From the IMG/VR virus record IMGVR_UViG_3300009430_000004, positions 1 to 64,000 of that record: a stretch of 64,000 nucleotides of DNA. One strand, written 5' to 3'. Made by a program: the position numbers and the translations under genes. The notes beneath the pieces were generated by a model. That model saw only the letters and a program-made list of their open reading frames with translations. It did not search any database and was not told the DNA's origin. This document shows, piece after piece, positions 43,654 to 52,216 of this stretch. Position 1 is the first letter of the stretch; each line of letters starts with the position of its first letter. This DNA comes from a virus.

Positions 43654-43709
43654 GATATACCCAATTGGGTTCCAACATCTCGCTCATTACAGTACCAATC
43701 AGGTATATC
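43654..43709 (-). ncRNA. Structured RNA element (long hairpin)
   Basis: Two 15-base arms (43654-43668 and 43695-43709) pair except for two central positions, enclosing a 26-base loop. It begins right after a promoter-like element, so it would be the 5' end of a minus-strand transcript. GTTGGAAC occurs twice, in the loop and about 40 bases later. No riboswitch class recognised. Confidence 0.4.
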
Positions 43710-43714
43710 ATAAT

Positions 43715-43726
43715 AATAATATATAA
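43715..43726 (-). promoter_or_regulatory. Promoter-like element TTATATATTATT
   Basis: Minus-strand TTATATATTATT, same core as elements before known genes, here with no long gene downstream. Confidence 0.45.
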
Positions 43727-43756
43727 TTTAATGGTTTAAAAATACGGAAAAATAAA

Positions 43757-43791
43757 ATATGGTTATATGGAATCAATCCATATAACCATAT
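43757..43791 (-). terminator. Hairpin terminator after beta' N-terminal gene
   Basis: 14-bp perfect stem ATATGGTTATATGG with 7-base loop and a T-rich tail on the minus strand. Confidence 0.88.
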
Positions 43792-43794
43792 CTT

Positions 43795-45381
43795 TTAACT
43801 TGCTTCAAACTTTGTTAGCATATATAAGGTATGAATACCCTCATTTGTTGTTTTTCTCATGTTTTGACCATATATATTAAGTATGTGAGATTTCGCTCTC
43901 ATTATCTTCTCAGCCTCTTGGTTTGCTTGTTGAGAGAATACTGATTTAACAGTAACTTGGTCACCATCATAGTCTCCACCCAATCCAGTTAGGTACAGGT
44001 TTGACATAGTTACAGTGTCAGCGAATGAAACTGATATTTGCTCTTTAGTTGCTTTCAAGTCTACCTTAGGGTAGTTCTTATAAACCCTTCCCCCTACATA
44101 CATTGGAACTGTATCATGTGTACTGAGTACAGTTATTTTGTTAGGGAATGTTCCGAAATAATCGAGCAGAGGATAACGTGTAACGTATACCATTTTATCA
44201 GATGTCACTTCTACTGCCGCCTGATATAATATATCACACCATGTTGCAGCTCTTTGAACTAATGGAGATTCCGTTTCAGGTGCTCCAGGTCTATATTCTT
44301 TACCAATAAAGCTTAGATTTATTTTACCCTCATATTCAGGATCTTCAACAGGAAGCTTGATTTTCTCAAATCTATCAGAATAACTGTAGATGAATCTATC
44401 AACTTGCTTCTTGATATAATCCTCATTAAAGTATAGTCCTGGGTCTTTAAGTTTAACGTACTTAATTTCCCCTTCTTTTGTTCTAATAGGGTATTTATTA
44501 CCCGTTTTTTCTAACTCACGCTGGAAAAATCTCTTAACCCATGAAATAATGAATGGGGTAAACAATGAGCAGCATTGAGCTAATGGAATTCCACAATGGT
44601 AGAAGTCAATATCCATTTCTTCAGGTCTATTAGATTTGAATACTGGTGCTGATATAACAGAACGAGCACCATAGTCAACAGATTTACCCAATAGGGATTT
44701 TCTTATAAGACCTTGTTTCTTTTCAATTTTACCTTTCAACTCATCATATATTTCCACTAATGTCTCTTGGATTTTTGCTCTTGTTGTATTAAGAACGAAA
44801 TCAAAGTTGTTATCGTTCCTTAGAATCGAAGCTAATCTTATCAACTTCGAGTATTTATCATTTATAACATGGTGAGATAATATTCCTTTAGATGCGTTTT
44901 GTAAATTAACGTCTCTATAGAATGCAGGTATTACAATCCATTGTTGACAAAAGATTGTATCCTTATCAAATGCGTCGAGAACGTCTATTCTTTCACTACG
45001 AATCATACTGTTATTCCTCATAAAATTTAGCTTATCCCAATTCTTATATAGGAATTCAAGACCAGTATCACCGTTTTCTTCATCTTCGATTAATTGTCCC
45101 TCTTTGTTAATTACAAATTTTTTCGAGCCATACACTATACTTTCAAAATTACGATTCATTCTCTTTAAAAGCTTGTATACAAATGGTGTTATAAAATGAC
45201 CGTTTAAGCCCATATAAGCGTATGTTTCTCGTCTCTCGTTTACAGACACTCCAAAGATATCCGTTGATAAAAGACCATTAGAGGTAGGAATGTTACCCTT
45301 CTCGAAAATTATTGACTCAGTAACTTCCTTAAGCTTATTTTCCTCTATAAACTTTTTAACAGGAATTAAATCTATCTTCAT
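43795..45381 (-). CDS. Phage multisubunit RNA polymerase, beta' N-terminal subunit
   Basis: N-terminal part of a split RNA polymerase beta' chain. Seen: near residue 225 LIRKSLLGKSVDYGARSVIS, the counterpart of bacterial RxxLLGKRVDYSGRSVIvvgP; GIPLAQCC; and GGDYDGDQVT near 468, the catalytic NADFDGD motif that binds the active-site magnesium (three aspartates kept, first Asn-Ala replaced by Gly-Gly). 528 residues, typical of beta'N in phiKZ/AR9-type enzymes. Pairs with 22519-24519. Strong GAGAGGAGG site; overlaps the upstream gene by 26 bases. Confidence 0.93.
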   Translation of the reverse strand: MKIDLIPVKKFIEENKLKEVTESIIFEKGNIPTSNGLLSTDIFGVSVNERRETYAYMGLNGHFITPFVYKLLKRMNRNFESIVYGSKKFVINKEGQLIEDEENGDTGLEFLYKNWDKLNFMRNNSMIRSERIDVLDAFDKDTIFCQQWIVIPAFYRDVNLQNASKGILSHHVINDKYSKLIRLASILRNDNNFDFVLNTTRAKIQETLVEIYDELKGKIEKKQGLIRKSLLGKSVDYGARSVISAPVFKSNRPEEMDIDFYHCGIPLAQCCSLFTPFIISWVKRFFQRELEKTGNKYPIRTKEGEIKYVKLKDPGLYFNEDYIKKQVDRFIYSYSDRFEKIKLPVEDPEYEGKINLSFIGKEYRPGAPETESPLVQRAATWCDILYQAAVEVTSDKMVYVTRYPLLDYFGTFPNKITVLSTHDTVPMYVGGRVYKNYPKVDLKATKEQISVSFADTVTMSNLYLTGLGGDYDGDQVTVKSVFSQQANQEAEKIMRAKSHILNIYGQNMRKTTNEGIHTLYMLTKFEAS

Positions 45382-45736
45382 AAATGTCCTCCTCTCTACA
45401 GATTTTTTTATTCTCTATAGAGATGTTCAGTTTATTGCTTTCCTTTTCAATTTTGACAGAAAAGTATTTGGAATAGTAGACACTATTTTTATTTTTTGTA
45501 TATTTATCCATAACCTTTCTAAAACTGTCTCTATCCTTATTGTCATCAAATTTTATTATGACAATTAACTGCTTTGTATTCTCAGTGCATTCAATTTTCT
45601 GCACGTCGCCCAAGCATATATCTTCAATAATCAAATAGAAATATTTAAATTTTTCATAATGTAAATTCAGTATATCCTCAAATAAATCACAATCAGCTAA
45701 CTCATTTTCGGTTAGCTGATTGAAAACTGAAATCAT
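45356..45736 (-). CDS. Unknown small protein before RNA polymerase gene
   Basis: 126 residues from ATG 45736 (GAGG nine bases upstream); an upstream extension from TTG codons is possible to 45778. Charged alpha/beta sequence with QLIVIIKFDDNKDRDSF near 65. Overlaps the RNA polymerase subunit start by 26 bases, so co-translation is likely. Not recognised. Confidence 0.7.
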   Translation of the reverse strand: MISVFNQLTENELADCDLFEDILNLHYEKFKYFYLIIEDICLGDVQKIECTENTKQLIVIIKFDDNKDRDSFRKVMDKYTKNKNSVYYSKYFSVKIEKESNKLNISIENKKICREEDIYEDRFNSC

Positions 45737-45794
45737 ATCATTCAACCTCAAAACCCCCTTTTCTACATTTTTTAGCAACAGGATTGGGGTTCCA

Positions 45795-45989
45795 CTACTT
45801 CTTTAAAATCGAGTGTCTAGCTTGATCTCGCTTATGCTTATCAGCTTCTAGCTTCCTTTCCCGTTCTAGCTCTTCTCTCTCTTTATTGAGCCTCTCGACT
45901 CTTGCATCCCTCAATAAGAGGGCTTCCTTATAGCTGAGATTGTGTTTTAGCTCATCTAAAGGAATCTGCCCCTTAAAGAGTTCTAGCAT
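45795..45989 (-). CDS. Small charged helical protein
   Basis: 64 residues, a hydrophobic start MLELFKGQIPLDELKHN then a continuous charged helix (REELERERKLEADKHKRD). Poor ribosome site, and only 26 bp after the zinc-site protein, so translation is probably coupled. In many tailed phages a small helical partner follows this kind of tail-assembly gene; that is the only functional hint. Confidence 0.65.
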   Translation of the reverse strand: MLELFKGQIPLDELKHNLSYKEALLLRDARVERLNKEREELERERKLEADKHKRDQARHSILKK

Positions 45990-46015
45990 CTCATCATAGA
46001 ACGAGTATAGCTGTT

Positions 46016-47593
46016 TTACTCGATTGTTGTAGTCATCGCCTGTTGATACTTGTAAAAAAGTATGGATTCGATATCCATAGGTAATGAAACCGTATGTTTT
46101 TTACAGTGTGGGCAAGTTACATTCATAAGACCGAACTCAAAGCTCAGGTCATTTAATAATAAGTCACCCTGTTTAGTAATTACAAGAATATCTGTGTCCT
46201 TTAATGTGTAGATAACCTTAGCAATATCAAGTGCATCGGAAATTTCTACATAAGTTCCTGGTTCATCTGGATCTGGTACATAAATCGTCTTAACAACGGA
46301 TGAAAGTACAGATGCCTGATTATATTTAGGGTCTTTATTTTCAGAAAGACCTTTAATTGATCTGTATATAAAGTCATATGCTGATTGCACATAGCATTCC
46401 GCTAAGTAGCCACTCATTGGAAGTTTAACAGTCTTAACGACATTTACAGCAGAATTTGAGTGTTTCTGTTTTGCTAAATCGTCTGAATGAGAAGCATCAA
46501 TTATTGACACAATCAGATCCTGAAGCTTTTCAGACATCTTTTCAGCTCTGATAAGTGATTTTACTGTATATTCATGGTCGAACTGTTTCTTACAGTCCTT
46601 GTTTTCACACTTTAATGGAATCTTGTCAACATCAGGATATGTTGCACAAAGAATACCATATATGAATACATTATAGTCGACAGCAGCAGTATGTTGAAGG
46701 AAAGTATTGAAATCCATTGTTCCTATACTTGTTGTATCAACCTTGCTGTGTACAAGTGACCATTTAGTTTCTGTATCAAGTAATACATTCTGAGTATCTG
46801 TCATCAATCCCATTAACTCATATGTTGAGCAGCCTCTCATGATAGCTGTGTATCCTGAAGCAGGAAGCACTATAGGAGTTGTATGAATTGATGGCTGTCT
46901 CTTAAGAATCTTATCAAGACTACCCTTCTTAGCTTTCTTTGTCTTGAAAGTTTTAACTTCTATAGTTTCAACTTCTTCGAGTTTTATTTTCTTTACTCTC
47001 TCAAGTTTTTCTCTCTCTTCATCTGTGAAGTTGATGATAGTACCCATTCCTGTTTTGTCGATGATAACTACTGCTTCATCGTACTTCTTTTGGAATTCTT
47101 CTGGGTCATCTCCTTCTTCATCTTCTTCGTCTTCATCTGAATTATTTTGTTGCTGTGCCTTCTTTTCTTCAGCAACTTCCTTAGCTTTTTCTATTTCCTT
47201 ATCCATTTCATTTAGATAAGCATCCACTCCACTTAAAGCATCAGGTGTTAGACCGACAGTTGCCTTTGGAGCTTGTTGTGGTGCAGGGATATCATTCTTG
47301 TTTATTACTACCCCTGGTCCCTCATAGTCCGCTGCACTAGACGCAATATTATTACCATCATTAGGTAAAACTGGTCCTGTTACAGTAGTATCATTTTGAT
47401 GTTGGGTATTAGCATCAGCCGCTGTTACAGCAGCATCACTGTTGCCAGTTATATTAGCTTTTTCCCACCAATTTCCTCCAACAGTTGGAGTTGTCTCTTC
47501 ATCTGATTGATTGTTTGAATTTTGTCCAGTGAGCTCTTTAGCTCCAGCTTGTAAATCTTTCAAGCTCATGTTTTCGTCTCTGTTGATTTCCAT
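46016..47593 (-). CDS. Tail/baseplate assembly-type protein with zinc site
   Basis: 525 residues: a disordered acidic Asn/Thr/Gln-rich first 200 residues (including NSDEDEEDEEGDDPEEF), then a folded C-terminal region with PIVLPASGYTAIMRGCS near 240, CENKDCKKQFDHEY near 348 and CPHCKKH near 500, which together make a four-cysteine zinc site. Similar C4-bearing proteins occur among baseplate-hub/assembly factors of large myophages (T4 gp26-like in character), but I cannot prove the family. Site AGGAGG. Upstream gene is the gp25-like wedge protein, which supports a baseplate role. Confidence 0.72.
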   Translation of the reverse strand: MEINRDENMSLKDLQAGAKELTGQNSNNQSDEETTPTVGGNWWEKANITGNSDAAVTAADANTQHQNDTTVTGPVLPNDGNNIASSAADYEGPGVVINKNDIPAPQQAPKATVGLTPDALSGVDAYLNEMDKEIEKAKEVAEEKKAQQQNNSDEDEEDEEGDDPEEFQKKYDEAVVIIDKTGMGTIINFTDEEREKLERVKKIKLEEVETIEVKTFKTKKAKKGSLDKILKRQPSIHTTPIVLPASGYTAIMRGCSTYELMGLMTDTQNVLLDTETKWSLVHSKVDTTSIGTMDFNTFLQHTAAVDYNVFIYGILCATYPDVDKIPLKCENKDCKKQFDHEYTVKSLIRAEKMSEKLQDLIVSIIDASHSDDLAKQKHSNSAVNVVKTVKLPMSGYLAECYVQSAYDFIYRSIKGLSENKDPKYNQASVLSSVVKTIYVPDPDEPGTYVEISDALDIAKVIYTLKDTDILVITKQGDLLLNDLSFEFGLMNVTCPHCKKHTVSLPMDIESILFYKYQQAMTTTIE

Positions 47594-47604
47594 AATAATA
47601 CCTC

Positions 47605-48033
47605 CTAAATTTTATTGATAATTTCATTCTCAAACTCTACATTGAAGATCATATCTCCCGATTGATCTTTGCTGAATCCATAAATGATTGATTCATTTTT
47701 TCCTTCATCGAGTATAGGTATATTTATTATTAATACACCTTGTCCCTTGTAGTTAGCGACGAATACTTTTACCTCTCCCAACACCAGATATGGGATTAAT
47801 TCAGAACACTGATTGTAGATCTTCTCCTTCAATTCTTCAGGATTTATGTCATTCTCCAATCGGTACATGTATTCCTTTATATTAACCCCTATGTGAGGTA
47901 AGCTGGGCATATTCCCTGGTCGCATCATTAATAGGTTTAATAGAACTTTGGCTACAGATTGTTTACCAGACAATACCTTTTGTTGTTGGAAATTATCTAA
48001 GCCAAAATCGAGTTCTCTTTTAAACTCTTCCAT
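47605..48033 (-). CDS. Baseplate wedge protein, gp25/GpW lysozyme-like
   Basis: 142 residues with the gp25 family pattern: SGKQSVAKVLLNLLMMRPGN near 22, then LPHIGVNIKEYMYR, and LKEKIYNQCSELIPYL, ending in two beta strands. gp25 proteins link the baseplate wedge to the sheath start; they have no lysozyme activity. Start ATG 48033 follows AAAGGGGTGATG at 8 bases; the longer frame to 48141 is not supported. Confirms a contractile tail. Confidence 0.88.
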   Translation of the reverse strand: MEEFKRELDFGLDNFQQQKVLSGKQSVAKVLLNLLMMRPGNMPSLPHIGVNIKEYMYRLENDINPEELKEKIYNQCSELIPYLVLGEVKVFVANYKGQGVLIINIPILDEGKNESIIYGFSKDQSGDMIFNVEFENEIINKI

Positions 48034-48125
48034 TACATCACCCCTTTGCATAAGCAAAAATATTATATTTATGTAGCTGGTATATAATAATATTTGAAAT
48101 AAAGCTTTCATGATACAAAAAAAAT

Positions 48126-48145
48126 AAGGATGAATAATCATCCCT
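48126..48145 (-). terminator. Short hairpin terminator
   Basis: 8-bp stem (one mismatch) with ATAA loop and eight T residues on the minus strand, overlapping the stop of the small ORF at 48144. Confidence 0.65.
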
Positions 48146-48266
48146 AATTTTTAGCTGGTTCGGGTATCAATGTATTATTGTATACATCTTTATTATCCAG
48201 CTCAGGTATCTTTGTTGTGTAATACTCTGTAAGTTGCGACCTGGTTAAATTGATATATCTACTCAT
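48144..48266 (-). CDS. Small ORF, 40 residues
   Basis: MSRYINLTRSQLTEYYTTKI followed by PELDNKDVYNNTLIPEPAKN. Normal amino-acid composition and a terminator right at its stop suggest a real gene, but there is no clear ribosome site; a GTG at 48290 would add eight residues. It lies between a membrane protein gene and the gp25-like gene. Function unknown. Confidence 0.5.
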   Translation of the reverse strand: MSRYINLTRSQLTEYYTTKIPELDNKDVYNNTLIPEPAKN

Positions 48267-48314
48267 TTCGATATTATCAGTGATTGACACAACATTGTTG
48301 CATATAACACATAC

Positions 48315-48851
48315 CTACAATGGTAACATTGATATACTGAAAACCATCAGAAGGGCTGTTGAAGCAGCCATTCCCATCATGCTTGAAGTTGTTGTAAATG
48401 TTTTCATTCTGGAACTTAGAAATTCTATGTCTTCGAATGTATCGGCATCCATTATGATTTTCTCAACCCTGGATTCTATGTCATTTATACCCGATATAAC
48501 TGGACCTAAAGCTATATACGCAAATAATATTAAAAATATATATTTTAAACCAGTTGCCAATAATATACCAACCTCTATTGTATATGCTATTACCAGTAAG
48601 GTTTTAATAGTATTATAGTGTGGTAATATAAATTGTTGAAATCTAAGTCGTCTGGTTCTATTTTTGGTCATTATATAATTCCATGATAAGTGTACTAAGT
48701 CTGCTGATAAATGATATACCTGAAATAATATTAGACCTGCAAACACACTATCAAATATTTGTTTTGACCAAGACATGCCTACAAAGGCTACCATAAAGGC
48801 TTGTAGACAACTAAATGTCATTCTTGTTATAAAGTATTTCTTCTTATTCAT
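48315..48851 (-). CDS. Membrane protein with about four spans
   Basis: 178 residues. Hydrophobic segments near 13-30 (FSCLQAFMVAFVG), 33-50, 85-125 (LLVIAYTIEVGILLATGLKY, IFLILFAYIALGPVIS) and 160-178 (AASTALLMVFSISMLPL), with positively charged loops. Not recognised; holin, superinfection-exclusion or chemoreceptor-linked roles are all possible. Leader nearly identical to those at 25030 and 52217. Confidence 0.78.
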   Translation of the reverse strand: MNKKKYFITRMTFSCLQAFMVAFVGMSWSKQIFDSVFAGLILFQVYHLSADLVHLSWNYIMTKNRTRRLRFQQFILPHYNTIKTLLVIAYTIEVGILLATGLKYIFLILFAYIALGPVISGINDIESRVEKIIMDADTFEDIEFLSSRMKTFTTTSSMMGMAASTALLMVFSISMLPL

Positions 48852-48880
48852 GATTTAATTCCTCCCACAGAATTATTAAT
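48852..48880 (-). promoter_or_regulatory. Shared leader with GTGGGAGGA
   Basis: AATTCTGTGGGAGGAATTAA then ATC before ATG on the minus strand; second copy of the leader described at 25030. Confidence 0.6.
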
Positions 48881-48910
48881 ATTCGGGTTATCTATATATA
48901 CACCCTACAT

Positions 48911-48923
48911 TTATAATATATAA
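48911..48923 (-). promoter_or_regulatory. Promoter-like element TTATATATTATAA
   Basis: Exact copy on the minus strand, 60-72 bases before the start of the membrane protein; same arrangement as at 25081 relative to its gene. Confidence 0.5.
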
Positions 48924-48985
48924 ATACTAATTGTAAATAAACGATACAATTAAATAAGATAAGATAAAAGATAGGAGGCGTTAAT

Positions 48986-51118
48986 ATGCATAAGTGTCTT
49001 ATATGTGGTGAAAAGTTTACTGAGTTAGAAGATTTGTATTCTCATATAGAAGAAGAACATCCTGACCTCATACCTAAAGATTTCACCGCAGCACAATACC
49101 ATTATTTCCTTAAGACAGGAAAGGACCACGGTTCTTGTATTATAAACAAGAAGCCAACTAAATGGAATCCAGTTACTAATAAATATAACAGATTCTGTGA
49201 AGATCCCAAATGCAAGCAGATATATAGAGATGAATTTAAAAAGAGGATGATAGGTAAGCATGGAAAGATTCACTTGTTAAGTGACCCTGAACAACAGAAA
49301 AAGATGTTGGCTAATAGGTCTATATCAGGTGAATATAGTTGGTCAACAGACCCTCGATTAAAGTTTACCTATACTGGCTCATATGAGTTAGATTTTATCA
49401 GGATCCTTGATTTATTCTTTGATTGGGACCCTGAAGACTTAATGATGCCTTCACCTCATACTTACTATTATCAATATGAAGGTGAAAAGAAATTCTATAT
49501 ACCTGATGCATTTATACCCTCCCTTAACCTTGAGATTGAGATAAAAGATGGTGGAGATAATCCTAATAATCATCATAAGATTCAAGATGTTGATAAGGTT
49601 AAGGAGAAGCTTAAAGATGGTGTACTAATGAGTCAAAAATCATTTAGTTACATCAAGCTGACTAACAAAAACTATGAGCCATTATTTGACTTTCTAATGA
49701 GGGCTAAGCAAGTTTATGCTGAGAAGGGAGATATTGATAATATGGCTCCCATATTTATCGTAAATGAATCAGTTGTTGAAGTCGAAGTATTTGACGAAGC
49801 TGTTATGGAAGGAGTGATGTATAAGATTGCTAATAAGCTTATAAATCATTCGCTAAATCGCCCAGGAAATGTATTACTCGGTTCAATTTCAACTGTTAAT
49901 TATTTAAGGAAGGTTGCTAGAACGGCTAAGACTAAAAAAGAAATAGAAAAGGCTCTCGAAATAGTCGATAGGCATTTAGGTTTAATGAAAAGAAATAAGA
50001 ATTACAAACTTAACCATGGAAATGTAATTCCTGTAGTTGATAAGAAACTCAAAGAACCTATGTTAGATAAGACTATTGAGGATATTGAGGACATAAAACA
50101 TGATCTTGAACAGAGAAAGAAAACTGTTACTGAGATGATGGAAGTTGTTGAAGAAAATGCTTTTATCACAAAGAACATCGGTGCTATTATCAATTTAAGA
50201 GTAAAGATGCTTGAGTCTGCAAGTTCATTTAATAGTCTTAAAGCTGACCTGATGTCCTTAGTCGATAAGGCTAAGACAACGGATGACATTAAATACTTAA
50301 AAAAAGAACTTTCATCGGCAAAGAAGTATGTAAATGAGCTAGCTAAGAAAGAAACAAGGTATAAAGATGCTGCCAATAGTTTCGTTAAATGGTTAGATGA
50401 AGACTTTGCAGCAGCTTTAGATAAAAAAATGAAGACTCTATCTAAGGTTGAAAAATCTTCTGTTAAAGAAGGGTTGGAATCTAAGACCTTACAGAATGAC
50501 AATGGTATTTATCTAAATAATATTCTAGAATCAGCTACAACGTCAGAGGGATTATATCCTGTGTATATTTTACTAACTTATACTGCTACTAATATGGCTA
50601 AGTTGATAAGGTTCCAAACGGGTGACCCCTACAGTCATGCAAGTATTACATTTGATAGTAGCCTACATGATATATACAGCTTTGGTAGAAAATATAAAGA
50701 TTCTACAATGAGCTTTGTTAATGAAGATATAAATGACGGGCTTCTGAAAGATGTAAAAGACAATGCTGATTATTCATTGTATGTTGTATTTGTTGCCGAC
50801 AATCAATTGAAGGCTATGTATGAAAAGCTCAACTATTTTAAGAAGAAAAAAGATGAGCTAAAGTACAGTTTCCTAGGTCTATTTAATATAGCTATAGGAA
50901 AAGAGACACATGCCGAGAATCAATATTTCTGTAGTCAGTTCGTCGCTGAAGTTCTTAGAGCTGGTAATGAAAAGTGGTTAACTAAAGACCCGAGCCTGTA
51001 TACACCTTACCAGTTAGCTAGAATAAAGCCAGCGATGTTCGTTGAGAGAGGAAAACTCAAAAACTATTCCAAGGAGAAAGTTGATAGAAAAGTTGCTGAA
51101 CTCATGAAAAAGCTATAA
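48986..51118 (+). CDS. Zinc-finger / PD-(D/E)XK nuclease / papain-like hydrolase fusion
   Basis: 710 residues, unusual domain order. (1) Residues 1-25: CLICGEKFTELEDLYSHIEE, a C2H2-like zinc finger. (2) About 70-240: CEDPKCKQIY, then YTGSYELDF, FYIPDAFIPS and LEIEIKDGG, a PD..ExK nuclease pattern as in Vsr/homing-type enzymes. (3) Helical, lysine-rich linker from 260 to 510 with AVMEG and KEG sites similar to prohead-protease sites. (4) 525-690: H551 in DPYSHASI and C649 in YFCSQFVAEVL, the circularly permuted NlpC/P60 (YiiX-like) papain-fold order. Site AGGAGG. Function not inferable; a virion-packaged, processed polyprotein is one idea. Confidence 0.8.
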   Translation: MHKCLICGEKFTELEDLYSHIEEEHPDLIPKDFTAAQYHYFLKTGKDHGSCIINKKPTKWNPVTNKYNRFCEDPKCKQIYRDEFKKRMIGKHGKIHLLSDPEQQKKMLANRSISGEYSWSTDPRLKFTYTGSYELDFIRILDLFFDWDPEDLMMPSPHTYYYQYEGEKKFYIPDAFIPSLNLEIEIKDGGDNPNNHHKIQDVDKVKEKLKDGVLMSQKSFSYIKLTNKNYEPLFDFLMRAKQVYAEKGDIDNMAPIFIVNESVVEVEVFDEAVMEGVMYKIANKLINHSLNRPGNVLLGSISTVNYLRKVARTAKTKKEIEKALEIVDRHLGLMKRNKNYKLNHGNVIPVVDKKLKEPMLDKTIEDIEDIKHDLEQRKKTVTEMMEVVEENAFITKNIGAIINLRVKMLESASSFNSLKADLMSLVDKAKTTDDIKYLKKELSSAKKYVNELAKKETRYKDAANSFVKWLDEDFAAALDKKMKTLSKVEKSSVKEGLESKTLQNDNGIYLNNILESATTSEGLYPVYILLTYTATNMAKLIRFQTGDPYSHASITFDSSLHDIYSFGRKYKDSTMSFVNEDINDGLLKDVKDNADYSLYVVFVADNQLKAMYEKLNYFKKKKDELKYSFLGLFNIAIGKETHAENQYFCSQFVAEVLRAGNEKWLTKDPSLYTPYQLARIKPAMFVERGKLKNYSKEKVDRKVAELMKKL

Positions 51119-51148
51119 AACAAATATGTAAGAAAGGAGATGATATCA

Positions 51149-51634
51149 GTGGGTATCTTTACAAAAAATAAACAGATTGTTGATCCTAATAAGCCTGTAA
51201 TGGCTCTAACTCTTGGAGGTGTACTAAATAAGCAATTGGCTGATATTAAGGATAATATCCCTAAGGGTTACACTCTCGTAATGAACGATACACATGACCT
51301 CAGTACAATAAAATCATATGTCGAAAGATTAAGGCGACAATACGCTGGTTTTGGAAGTGGTAAGAGTATAATGCTTGTTAATGACTGGATGCGTAACTTC
51401 GGTAAGGATAAAAGGGTTCTTGCCATGGTTGTTCAAAATGTCGAGGGTGAAAGCAAATTGAGCATAACTAGCAATTCCAATGGAGTTGGTTTAGGTACAA
51501 CGTATGATATGCCTTTAGATGATTATGAATCAGTATTTGTATTCCTTTTAAAAGGAGATAAAATGCATGTATACTGTGTTTATGATAAGGATAAAGAAGA
51601 TTTAAACAAAATTGTTGATTCGTTCAACGTATAA
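51149..51634 (+). CDS. Unknown protein
   Basis: 161 residues, unrecognised. Alpha/beta appearance with YTLVMNDTHDLSTIKSYV near 45 and KSIMLVNDWMRNFGKDKR near 75. GTG at 51149 is preferred: AAAGGAG lies nine bases upstream, whereas the ATG at 51140 abuts it. Ends at a bidirectional terminator. Confidence 0.75.
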   Translation: MGIFTKNKQIVDPNKPVMALTLGGVLNKQLADIKDNIPKGYTLVMNDTHDLSTIKSYVERLRRQYAGFGSGKSIMLVNDWMRNFGKDKRVLAMVVQNVEGESKLSITSNSNGVGLGTTYDMPLDDYESVFVFLLKGDKMHVYCVYDKDKEDLNKIVDSFNV

Positions 51635-51637
51635 AAA

Positions 51638-51666
51638 AATGAGGATGGGACTGCACCATCCTCATT
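51638..51666. terminator. Bidirectional hairpin terminator
   Basis: 11-bp perfect stem AATGAGGATGG with 7-base loop between convergent genes; A-run left, T-run right. Confidence 0.9.
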
Positions 51667-51668
51667 TT

Positions 51669-51935
51669 TTATTGTCTATCGAAAATCTCACCATAAACTG
51701 TGAGATTAACGATATCAATCATTTTATTATCTTGAGATAACATAATTTTATTAACATCGAATTGTAGATTTGGATTTTTTCCATACTCATTATTCAATGC
51801 TTGTTCTTTGATAACCTTACCAATCTTCTCAAGATAAGGGGAAAAGTTTGAACATCCATAACCCTTGGGTTTGTCGATATTCTTATTTTTATATTCATCT
51901 GGTAATTCAGAGAAGAACATTGATTTTATTAACAT
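51669..51935 (-). CDS. Small unknown protein
   Basis: 88 residues, alpha/beta, no recognised motif (SMFFSELPDEYKNKNIDKPK). Overlaps the upstream gene by seven bases and has a weak ribosome site inside it, so translation is probably coupled. Confidence 0.7.
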   Translation of the reverse strand: MLIKSMFFSELPDEYKNKNIDKPKGYGCSNFSPYLEKIGKVIKEQALNNEYGKNPNLQFDVNKIMLSQDNKMIDIVNLTVYGEIFDRQ

Positions 51936-52216
51936 CCATCGTCAAGGTTATTTATATTCCCAGCAGACATTTCAGTTATCTTTTGTACATACTTAGAAAT
52001 CTTTCCTTGCTCAAGATGTGATATCCACCAAACACCCATTATAGGATACCATTCTCCTTTAATCTTACCAGCATTTCTACCTGAAGATTTAAAGAATGGC
52101 ATTGTAAACTCAAGTTTATGTGCACCGTCATCAACTCTAACGTCTATAGTAGCTATCTCTCTACTACCACCAAAAGGTCCTATTACTAATGAATTATGGT
52201 TTACTTGTACTTTCAT
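51929..52216 (-). CDS. Small beta-rich protein
   Basis: 95 residues beginning MKVQVNHNSLVIGPFGGSRE; regular strand pattern up to 60, then a helix with SKYVQKITEMSAGN. Start ATG 52216 follows GGGAGGAATT; an ATG 18 bases upstream overlaps that site. Unknown function. Confidence 0.75.
   Translation of the reverse strand: MKVQVNHNSLVIGPFGGSREIATIDVRVDDGAHKLEFTMPFFKSSGRNAGKIKGEWYPIMGVWWISHLEQGKISKYVQKITEMSAGNINNLDDGC

Larger units (their letters stand above)
42360..43756 (-). other. 1.4 kb gene-free region, probable minus-strand transcript
   Basis: Between two terminators and two convergent operons. No ORF above about 70 codons on either strand and none with a good ribosome site. On the minus strand there are two promoter-like elements (43715-43726 and 43532-43541), a long hairpin (43654-43709), several orphan Shine-Dalgarno sequences followed by very short frames (5 codons from 43589, 12 codons from 43503), a 67% G+C island (43161-43206), and a 9-bp inverted repeat (43239-43268). 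Composition is otherwise very AT-rich. Could encode structured RNA, be decayed genes, or hold an origin. Confidence 0.55.

Noticed and set aside
46944-47219. 91-codon plus-strand ORF opposite the zinc-site protein
   Set aside because: Ser/Phe-rich complement of the acidic low-complexity region; a shadow.
48250-48618. 122-codon plus-strand ORF
   Set aside because: Antisense to the membrane protein gene and the small ORF at 48144, with no ribosome site.
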